NCBI GenBank assembly: GCA_963576735.1 | Contig: OY755175.1 | Span: forward strand, 17,128,401-17,192,400 | DNA: 64,000 nucleotides | Direction of reading: 5' to 3' | DNA from: Bedellia somnulentella | Lineage: Eukaryota > Arthropoda > Insecta > Lepidoptera > Bedelliidae | Part shown: positions 18,694 through 29,900 of the stretch, piece after piece | How the letters are laid out: each line of letters begins with the position of its first letter | Position numbering within the stretch: the stretch's first letter is position 1 | The notes under the pieces: generated by a model | Database searches by the model: none | The model's input: only the letters and a program-made list of their open reading frames with translations | What the model was told of the DNA's origin: nothing | Translations under genes and position numbers: made by a program

Positions 18694-19890
18694 TTTAGAA
18701 TAAGTCTACCTAATATCTTTCTTGTTTCGTAAGGGTTTCAAAGGAAGCAACATGGGTACAGGGAAAAGGGATGTGGTCGTAAACTCGTCACCAGTCACCA
18801 CTAAAATTACCACTGACTGATACTTGTTATATGGCAAAGTGAAAATGGAAGGGTGTGGGTCATTTGCAGTCTGTATTGGTGTTTCTAACGTAACAGAAAA
18901 ACAACAACTAGGTGTATAGTATTATACCTATTATATATTCCATAATTTGACAAACGAGATAGAGAATTACATTTACATTAAATCCATGGTACAACTACAA
19001 GCCAAATAAGTAAAATAAGAATAAGATCCAAAATGTATGATTTTGAAAGGGTTTACTTAGATTGAAATCCAGAAATGCGCATATTCAAAAATAATCTAAG
19101 TAGTAGTGTCGAACCTGTTGTGTTATACTTCTATGATATGTTCAGTACCAGGACCCTCCTCCATTAAAAATACATACATGGCTATCCATAAACATATGGT
19201 AGATAGATATGCATTTGGTGTAACCTCGGCTCTACCTTGTTTATAATGAAAAGTAATAGAATAGATCGCTATGGCATTGCTGTCTGATTGTCAGCAGGCA
19301 ATATCTCATGAACCGTGATAGTTCAACTTCCTTAGTTTTCACCGGTGTCGTTACATTCATAGAACATTGAGTTATATCATATTAATTTTATTATTATTAA
19401 AATTAAATAAAAAAAAAACAATAAATTTACGGTAGGCATGTTTTTTATAGGAAGCACTCTGCCGGTTTTATCTTAAGTGTCCTTTACAGCCTGCTTCGGA
19501 TTGGTTCAGTCAGACAGAACGTTGAAAAAGTTAAACACGTTAGACAGAACCCTAATAAATGTGCAAGCAAGAAGATATGTGTGGTAGCAAAAAAATATAT
19601 ATCTTATGTATAACGAATTAAAGTTCACAATCTTCTTGAATTGGATGACAGCTAAGAAGCATTTACGAAGTGTGATTTGTCATCGTTATCAATGTTAATT
19701 TTGTATTAACGCTATACCATGTAATTTTTATACTCTTTTACAGGTCTCCAATTAATATTAAAAACATTGTTCATATAAAAAATAAAAACTACTGTAATTT
19801 ATACTACAAAGTTTACCTTCTTTTACCATCGTAAAAAGTGGTGATTATTAAAAAAAGTCCACGTAATGCTTTTAACAACCAAACTTCATA
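18694..19890. other. Intergenic DNA, no gene recognised
   Basis: AT-rich, with no supported ORF or repeat. It separates the retroelement tail from the hAT-type MITE upstream of Sec12. Confidence 0.35.
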
Positions 19891-19901
19891 AACGTTAGTT
19901 G

Positions 19902-20642
19902 TAGGCTTGGGTAGATCCAGCTCCGCGAGGGGATTCGAATCACCAGGTTCAGGCTCAGTTCCGGTACTGAATCCTCTTAACCGGGCCGGACCGCTTATCG
20001 AATCCGGCTCGGTTATGAAAGTCGGAACTGAATCAAACAACCAAAAAATACCACGCTTACGGAACGTAACGATTGCTGTTGACATACATTTAAAAATCAA
20101 TTATCTCATATGTATAATGATTCTGTTTGTGTACAGGCTATAGGTTCGCTAACATACAAATATCCATATGTAAAAAAAATAATAATATTTAGAAACATCT
20201 TAACAACATCTTATAACAATATCTACACATAAATATATGCAAATCAGAAAGTGACACAACATAAAACACTATCATATTTATAATATCACTATAAACACCA
20301 TTATTTATGAAAAGATTGATAAATCTATTAAACGAAATTGGCAAACAAAGAACAAAAAAGGACAACTCTCTTTTCGTCTCTGTCTCCCGAGTACAAATTG
20401 TATTACATTCTTGTCTCGCTCTCACATTCAGCAAGCAAAGCAAATGTAACGGTAATAATCGAACCGATCCTGAACCTGATGCCTGAGCCTGTTGTTCGAA
20501 AACAATAAAACCGAGCCGGTGCGGAGCGGCCCGGTTAAGCGAACCTGCACCTGATAAGAAAGAGTGGGGCCGGTTAGGCCAATCAGGCTCACGCAGGGAT
20601 TCGAATCATTTGAATCCACCGAGCCGGACCTACACACGGCTA
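19902..20642. mobile_element. hAT-type MITE, 741 bp, with 8-bp target duplication
   Basis: The ends are imperfect inverted repeats (TAGGCTTGGGTAGATCCAGC at left; complement of TAGCCGTGTGTAGGTCCGGC at right) and longer inverted similarity runs inward (CCGGGCCG, GATTCGAATC). A direct repeat GTTAGTTG lies at 19,894-19,901 and 20,643-20,650. No transposase was seen. It ends only 200 bp before the Sec12 start codon. Confidence 0.8.
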
Positions 20643-20842
20643 GTTAGTTGTCAATTTTGACTTTTGTCATGTTGGAACCACAGGAGTGTTGTAAACTTTA
20701 TTGTTATTTTTAATCTTTTATCATTGCAATTTGGTGTTCATTTTGCAATGAAAAGGACTCATGTTGTTACTGCATATACCTAGATAGTGTTTACTAATGT
20801 TTGAAATAGTGTAACTTAGGTAATTTAAAATAATTGATCAAA

Positions 20843-20977
20843 ATGTCGTCAAAACGAATTGATGGTTTACTAGCAAGAGTGGATTTCCCTCTATATACAG
20901 TTCAAACTCTTACAAATAGGCATGTACTAGTAGCTGGAGGTGGTGGAGCATCTAAGACTGGCGTAGCTAATGGATTT
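20843..20977 (+). CDS. Sec12: Sec12 exon 1
   Basis: Start codon in context ATCAAAATGTCG; 45 codons to donor GTAAGT. Ends within the glycine-rich Sar1-contact loop (GGGGASKTGVANGF). Confidence 0.92.
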
Positions 20978-23900
20978 GTAAGTAATTGATTAAGTTATAA
21001 CTCATTACTCTTAAACAAATTTTCGATGTTTTAAAGTTACTATTCCTGACATAAAGTAGTAGTTTTTATCTCGATCTTATCTCCAGTTTGTGTTTAAGAT
21101 AATGTCTTTCGCTTACAGGAGATTTTCGAAATTTCGCACAACGGGAGTAGATATGTTGCAGAAGAAGTGATGAGGTATGAGACAGGGTCCAATGTGGTGA
21201 TGAATTGCTCTGTTAACTCAGTACAAAACAGAATATACTTGGCAGCCGGTCAGGAAAGCCACTGTCAACTGTACAAAGTAAATATCCGAATGGTGGACAC
21301 AGCAGAAATGAGACGAGGCAGTTTTAAAGCTGAGAATGGTTTGATAAGAAGAAGAAAACGAACAGTATCAGAAAATGACAATATTTCTAAGACAGATAAA
21401 AATAGCAATACAACAGAAAAACGAATATCCTTTGAAATACGGCCATATGATAGTGTGTTAACAGATTTTGGGTGAGTCTCAATATTTAAATTCCATTTGT
21501 GATTAAATTAACTTTATCTGGCTAACATTGTTATTTAATACATGAATAGCAACATACACTAGAAATGCCACATCTTTTTACTATAAATATTAGAAATAAT
21601 CTGTTTTAGACTATGTCTTTGCATAAGTACAAGTAGTATATTATTGCTTATAGTGATCTATTTTACATCAACTTTTTGATAAATAGGTCAGTAGTTATCT
21701 CAATTTTACTAGGAAGATATTCTGAATGTTATTCTAGATATTTTGTAGATCATTATCAAGTGTAATTGTTATTAAGGAAAAGTTTAAAAGGAAATTTTAT
21801 TTTGATTATTTGGGTGTGCAATGTTTCACATATTATTTTAAGTCTAATTGTCAAAAGTCAGAAAATGATTAGCATACCATTAATATTCTAATTATCATTT
21901 ATCATAAAGAAAAACTCAATTGAAACTCATACTTAACCCTCAACAATATTAATAATCTAATTGTAAAAGATAAAATTTAGTGCACTATAAGTGCAGCCAT
22001 AAGGTTTCTATATGCATTATAATCAAAATAGGTTACGCTAAGGTTGTTCATATATATTAAGGCCCAAAGCTGAGTAAAGCACTGACATGCAAGGTATTTT
22101 CAAAAATAAACAAAATGAACAAGATTCTTAAAAAAATAACATAATGAATAAAAAATTATGATAACGGTCTGTTACCAGTAATTTTAGTAATTAAAAATAA
22201 TGATAAGAGTAAGTTTAAGGAAATAAATTATGAGTAGTAATTATGAGGAACACAAATAGGTACTTTATATTTGAATATGACATTAATTTTTAGTCCTTTT
22301 TTGTTACTCTTAATTTTATATCTGTTATTAAATTTGAATAAACAATCTACTTTCTTTATTGTAGCAACCATGTGCATTAGTAAAAGAGAAATATCCTCCT
22401 GGTACATATAGGAATATGATTATGTTTTTCTTCTCCAAACATTGAGTTAGTTATGGCTTGTTTAATAAGCAACCATATATTTTATTGGTTACATCTTGAT
22501 TTAATTTATAGCTGTGAGTGCTCTTAGTTATATACCTCAGTATTGAAGAAATTTTTAGTATTGTTTTTAGCTTTATATTCTTTCAAAGCATACACCAAAA
22601 ACCTGTCTCTATCAAGTCAAACCCTTTTGTTGCAGAGAATTGATTTAGATCAGATATTAGATAGATATTACAAAAAACGTCTAGTTATATATCTTATAAA
22701 TAATTAGCACAGAACTTTTATAATTTGTTAAAATTGATGTTTTTTTTACAAGTGTCAATACTATAAAACTATATTTGTAAACTATCTGTTAATCCAAAAA
22801 ATTATACAGTTAGTACAAAGTTATCTACATGAAATAATGAAACTTCTGCACATTTTCATAACCTACCTACATCAAACAGAAAAGATAACATATTTTCATT
22901 TAAATTATAACATAAATAAAATTTAATTTTATTTTAATTTTTGTCCAGTGACGATACGATGCAGCGTGTAGTGCGTGTAAGTAATAATGGCAAGTTGATG
23001 GCGACGGGTGGCACGGACGGGGTCGTGCGCCTGTGGAGCTTCCCCAAGATGGAGTTGCTGCATGAATTGAAGGGACATACGAAAGAGGTAATAGCTTCGT
23101 CTATTCACGCTAATAAATTAGGGTGTTTTTTTTTTTAAATTAGCTAAATGCGTATGGATGTAACATATACACGGTAATTTAAATATTATTATTAATTTAA
23201 CTTTTTTTTAATATTGTCTATTTTAATATTTTTACACTTGACTAAATCGCCTCCGTTAGGCAGCACATGTTGCTTACAAAGTACCGCAACTACGTACGTT
23301 TTATGCAATAAGTTATGATTCCGGAAGAGCCTTTATTTTTCCGGGATAAAGTGGTCCTGTGTTCAAACCTTTTATTATTTTAACCTGTGTGCATGTTTTT
23401 ATAAATTTGGAGTGATTGGAAACGTGGACAGAAAGAGTTACTTTCATATTTATAATTTAAGAAAGGAATTTTGACGAAATGTTTGATTTTGAGATATGAC
23501 ATATTTGTTCTCACAGCTCTCAAACTGCGTTTGCTATTAGTGCTTTTGCATACGACACAAACACAACTAAATCAATATAGTATGAAAATTTTGTTCGGAC
23601 ATAATCTAAATGAATTAGTAACGTGATGTATTTTAAACAAAAACATATTGGAAATTATGTACGTATTTTAAATTATTATAGATGTAACTTATTTTAATTA
23701 TTTTTAACGACCATAGCAATCAGTAATAAGTAAATGGTACATTATAATTTTATTGAGTTAATTTCGAGATATTTTATATAAATAGTATTTAGTTGTTTTT
23801 CTCTATGGGGTTGCCTGAAGCGCAATTTTTCTGTTTAATACGTAACCTTTAGTTTACTAAATGGTACTCTGAGTTCCCACTTCTTATCCGAATACCAATA

Positions 23901-26900
23901 CTGCTTTGTACACATTAAGTACCAGCATTACACGCATAAAACACTTACCGAATATATTAAACAGGATGGTTTTGTACATCTACTAATTTAGATTTTTGAT
24001 TTTGAGATGAGTTTGTATATACTGTGTATTTAAAATACCTGCAAAGATTTTGAAAAGTCGGACTTGTAGTTTAAATACTTTAGAGTGCGCCTATCTGCTG
24101 TATAATGAAATCGAACTTTCACGCGGGTATCATTGCGGGGTGCATACAACGGATCAATGTTTGTGATATTAAAATAACAGCTTAGGTTGTTACCGTCTGT
24201 TTGTTTCTTCTAATCTCTGAAACGGTTGGACCGATTTTAATGAGACTTCCACTAGCAGCCAGCTAATATTATAATGAGTCACTAAGTAACTTTTTTGATA
24301 CATTCAATACCTTTACAAACCCTTAGTCAATAAAACTAACCTACAAGGCTAAGACTCTTCCATCACATATCAACTCGACGACCTAAACTTCAGTCTAGTT
24401 GTTCATAAAACCAGCATACATAGTTAACTCCATCGAATGCCCAACCAGATCGACGACCTCAACTAACCACTCTTCCATCGCATACCACAGATCATAAAAC
24501 CAGCATACATAGTTAACTCCATCGAATACCCAACCAGATCGACGACTTCGACTAACCACTCTTCCATCGCATACCACAGATCATAAAACCAGCATACATA
24601 GTTAACTCCATCGAATACCCAACCAGATCGACGACCTCGACTAACCACTCTTCCATCGCATACCACAGATCATAAAACCAGCATACATAGTTAACTCCAT
24701 CGAATACCCAACCAGATCGACGACCTCGACTAACCACTCTTCCATCGCATACCACAGATCATAAAACCAGCATACATAGTTAACTCCATCGAATGCCCAA
24801 CCAGATCGACGACCTCAACTAACCACTCTTCCATCGCATACCACAGATCATAAAACCAGCATACATAGTTAACTCCATCGAATACCCAACCAGATCGACG
24901 ACCTCGACTAACCACTCTTCCATCGCATACCACAGATCATAAAACCAGCATACATATTTAACTCCATCGAATACCCAACCAGATCGACGACCTCGACTAA
25001 TCACTCTTCCATCGCATACCACAAATCGACGAGCTCGACTAATCACTCTTGCATCGCATACCACAGATCGACGACCTAGACTAACCACTCTTTCATCTTG
25101 GACAGATCGATGACCTCGACTTCAGTCCGTGTGACTCGTCCCTGGTGAGCATCGCCAAGGACGGCGCGGGCACGGTGTGGCGGGTGGGGGGCGCGGGGGG
25201 CGTGCTCGTGTCGCTGCAGTGCGCGCCGCCCAACGGGACCAAGTACCTGTTTAAACGGTGCAGGTCAGTACCGACTTATCTAGAATGACTCTTTATTGTA
25301 CACCAAGTAGGAAGTACAATAAGCAGTTCCGTTCCACGATAGCTCCACCACCGCTTCTCATCCAGGAGATTCGAGCTTAAATCTTGAATTGGGCCAATGA
25401 GTCTTTCCTAAACTCATCTCAAGTTTATGGTTGGCCAATTTATCAAGTTTGTGAACAATGGAGATAAACATCGTGTGGGAACTCACATGGCTAAGTTGTA
25501 ATATGTTAAGTTCTATCGTTCATATTTGATCTCGTCTAAAAATATGGTACTGTGAAAGATAATATCGTAAAAAAATAGAAGAAATAATATTAGATGTATT
25601 TGTATTTGAACGGGTAATTTCCGCAAGTCGACGTCTACTGTGGGCCTGTTTTGCGTGATAAAGGGATAGCACTACTCTAGCCATCCCAGCTCAGTAAGGA
25701 AGTTCAGGAGCCCCCTAATGTCCTTGAACACCTCAGGGAGCGACCTGGCGTCACCCAGGTGTGTGACCCTGTAATCCGCTACACCTGTACACTCCAGGAG
25801 CACGTGCGAAGCTGTTTCTTCCTTTTTCATGCATGCTCTCTCTGCTTCTCATGCACAGTGGGCTATCTGTAACACCCAAAGTAAACAAGTGTATTTAAAG
25901 GGGCCATGCCCCGTGAGGGTGGCTGAAATCCAACTTATTTGCTTTTTGTTAAGTTTTAATAGTTTATTAGTAAGTTGCTTGTTGAACCTGGGTAAAGCTG
26001 TTTTGACTTGGTTACAGCCGCTCTCCGAGGACCAGCATGCGTCCCACTTACCTCGTATAGCCTTACGGACTATTGTTTTTAACTGATCGTTTGGTAGAGG
26101 CAGACATGGTTCTGGGCCTGTGAACGGGGTATCCGATCCTCTTCTGGCCAATTCGTCTGCTGCATCATTGCCGCGTGATCCGCTGTGTCCTTTAATCCAT
26201 TGTATGGTAGTTTCATTGGTTTGCCCTATCGCCGTTAGGGCTTTGTGACATTCATATATGAGCCCTGATTTGCACTCGTAGCTCATTAGGGCTTGTAGGA
26301 CTGATTTGCTGTCCGAGAGAATACGAATCGGAAGTTCTCTGATTTTCCTCGCTGCCACTGCTTGGGCGGCAAGTATGAATGCGAAGCTTTCTGCCTGAAA
26401 TATCGAATTCCAGGTGCCCATTGGTCTAGATATTTTTATCTGCAGGTCTTCGGAAAATACCGCTCCTGTGCCAGATTTAGTTTTAGAGCCGTCTGTAAAT
26501 ATCCTCACTTCCCTTTCATTGAGGCCCTCGTTCGGATTTTCTGACAGTTGTATTTTGTACTTGTAGTCTCACAGCTGAGGCAGTAGCTTTTTGTTTGATG
26601 AACAGATGTAGTGTTGTTAAGTTTATCATTTTTTCAAGGGCGACGGTGGGGGCGGTTCTCATACATCCCGTAGCCGCTCTGCACACCAGTCTTTGAAAGC
26701 GTTGTAGTTTGCTTTGCACTGTGCTTAGCTCTGCGACCAGGCAACTGCGCCATAGCAGAGTATTGGTCGTATCATAGCTGTATATAAGCAGATGATAATT
26801 TTGGCGTTTAGACTCCATCGTTTTCCTATCATGCTTCTACATTGCCAGAATGCTATGCTAGCCTTCTTGAGTCTGCTCTCAATGAGGCAGCTCCAGTTTA

Positions 26901-29900
26901 ATTTGCTGTCAAGGATCTCAGGTATTTTACGGTCGGTGAGAGCGTCAGTTTCTTATTGAAAAGCTTAGGTAAATTTTAATTGTCTAGTTTTCGCTTATTG
27001 GTAAACATTACTAGCTCGGTTTTGTCCGGATTCACAGTCAGCCCGTTCCTTATTCACAACGTCTCTACTGTTCGTAAGGCTGATTGCATTACGTCACAGA
27101 CTATGTTTGCATATTTAACAGTTATCAGAATAGTAGTATAATCAGCATACCCTATTGTGTAGAAGTGTCTACTGTTGAGTTCTGAGATAAGGTCGTTCGC
27201 CACCAGGTTCCAGAGCAGCGGAGAGAGTACGCCACCCTGCGGACAACCTTTCACTACTTGTACCTTAGTCTGGTCTTCCGACACTATCGCTCGGCTTTCA
27301 AGCATGTTTCCTATCCAGGTCGATAGCATTGGTGCCTATTTAAGGCTTCGTGAATGCTATCAAAATTTGTTTTATAAAAACGCTCCTTCGATGTCTAGGA
27401 AGCTTGCTAGGCAGATGTTTTTATCTTTAATGGCTTCCTCTGCAACACATGTAAGGCTGAATCCGTGCCTTTACCGGCGCTGTAGGGGTGCTGGTTCGGA
27501 TGGAGCGGTATCGTTTTGAGAGTGTTGTCTCGTAGTTCTCTATCACACAACCTTTCGAGTGTTTTCAAACTGAAGGATGTGAGGCTTATTGGTCTGAAGG
27601 ACTTTGGATTAGTATAATCAGTTATCTAAAGGCTACGCATGCTTGGAAAATTTCTGCGACAAGGTGTAGGATGACTTCAATTCCCCATTGCAGTAACCCT
27701 GGAAAGACTTTGTGTATTCCTAGGGCTTTAAATGTTTGAAAACTGGTGGTAGCCCACTTGACTTTGTCATAAGTCACTAACTCTTTCGCGAGTTTCCAGT
27801 CAACTCTGTTAGATTAACTGTTAAGTGTCTCCAGTCGTTCCTAGATGTGATTGCACTGTCCGGGAAATGAGTGTCGATGAGCACTCGATGAGATTTCACG
27901 AGTGAACTAGTGTAGGTGTTATCCGGTTTTTTTAAAGATCCTATTCCATTATTCGGTTGATTAGAAAATATCTTTCTTACACGGTTAGCTTGCTGGAGGC
28001 TTTCAATGTTTTCACTGTATTTCCTCCATGTAGACGATTTTCTGAAGCGAATGCGTTTCTTGTATTCAGATTTTGCTGTTTTATATCGGTCCCAGTCATC
28101 TAGTGCTTTGGTGTTCATTGCTCTGTTCAGACATTTCCTAACCTTCGCCCGTAGCTTTTAAAACTCCCGACCCCACCATTGGTCTTGTGTGGGTTGGTTA
28201 GCAGGGGGTGTGGTTAAGTGACATGTCTCTTCATAGCAGCTGATAAAAGCATTGGTCAGATGCTCTGTCGTTTCTTCTATTTGGCTGGTCCCCCCTTGTC
28301 TGCCTTGTGTGCCCTCTTCTTTGATTTTGATACTGAGTAAGTTAACAAACGAAGTTCAGTCAGTTTTTTTTTTATTTCTCCGCGGTTCTGGAGTAATTGA
28401 TGTAGCCTGTAGGTTAAACCGTAACCATCTATGATCCGAACAAGACGCTTCCTAGATGTATGTAAAATGTAGATAGTAACGTCAGTAGAAGACGAACTCG
28501 CAGGATATATTTATATGAAATAGAATATTTTCTCAAAAAGGCGGACATTCAAAGTCCTAGGAATAATAGTCTTATTTCTCTACATGCCCATCCAAATCAG
28601 ATTCATATACCTCACCAGTACAATACCTATTAACATATAAAAACACCATACTTGCTGTGTAGTGCCGGCTTAGAATAGCACTACCCCATTTCTTCCGGTG
28701 GGTGTACGTAAGAGGCGACTAACGGTATTCGGGCTTTTAAGGGATTTTTGGGCGATGCGGTTGGAGACCCATCACCAAAAACCTTTATTTCACCATCTTT
28801 TCCCCACGCAACTTCCAAAAAAGGCTGAGAAATTTCTAATTCCCTAGCTCTGGCTACCCCTTCTAGGGATTTACAGCCGTGAGTATATGTATGTATGTAT
28901 GTATACTTTAATTCGTCTCCATCTTCCAGATACGGCGTAATAGAGGACAAGAAATCCCAGTACAGGTTATTCACGCTAGCCAACCCGCTAGGACGGTCTG
29001 GCAAACAGAAAGGTCTGATACAACAATGGGACGCGGATGGGACGTTGACGCGGACGGTCGCCGTGGACGAGTCTTTGTCCGCGCTGGCCGTCCGCGACGA
29101 CGGACGGTACGTCGGCGTCGGGACCATGTTTAGCGGCAGCGTCGATATCTATGTGGCTTTTAGTTTGCAGGTATGTACTATATCAGCAAAGATATATTGG
29201 CCAGTAGTACACTCCACTATGTACCAACTTACTTCCCAAAAAGAGGTAGCCAGAGCTTAAGAGCTAGAAACTCCTCAGCCACATTTATAATAGCTAGAGA
29301 AATATTTAAATACTGCAATGTAGGATTATGAGATGCTGCTACTTTGCGAGTGAGTCTGGGTACTAGAGGTCGCTAAAGGTATGTTGCGTGTAGTGGTGTA
29401 ATCTAGATTGGGGTGCACAGGCTTTAAGTAAGTTTTGCTGAGGCAAGCAGATTAGTTATAGTTGAATTTACTGAATAATTCAGTTCCCATCATTTATATG
29501 TAAAGATTTCGTAAATGGTTTATTGTTTCCATGAGAAACTGATGTTACTTTAGATAAGATGCTATAAGTCTTCCAAAGATAAATAAATAAATCTATACAC
29601 CTGCTTGCGCTCATAATAGCATATTCCATTTCATCATTATTTGATATGAATGTTTTGACACTCAAAATCAAGTAATTATTATCACGAAAACTCTACAAAA
29701 CCTTTATGGTCCTTCGAGTCGAATTTTAACCACCTATAAATATTCATAAATTTGTAATTCTGAACTTTTGTTGTACCCCGTTTTAAGATTTATGGTATTA
29801 AATATTGGATTGTATTTAAAACAATAGGAAAATCCTAGTTTTTTTATTTATTAATGACTTGTATGATATGTGAATATTGCACTTAGCGCGTGCTGCACGT

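Noticed and set aside
24395..25088. Minus-strand frames that encode a repeated peptide (YAMEEWLVEVVDLVG and so on)
   Set aside because: They are shadows of the 89-bp tandem repeat, whose unit plus next unit happens to stay open. No start context or domain, and the array lies in an intron of Sec12.
24360..25105. Possible CRISPR-like array
   Set aside because: The repeats are head-to-tail and the 'spacers' are also repeated, so this is a minisatellite; the genome is eukaryotic.
28681..29127. 148-aa minus-strand frame
   Set aside because: It runs through a SINE and antisense to Sec12 exon 5, so it is a shadow.
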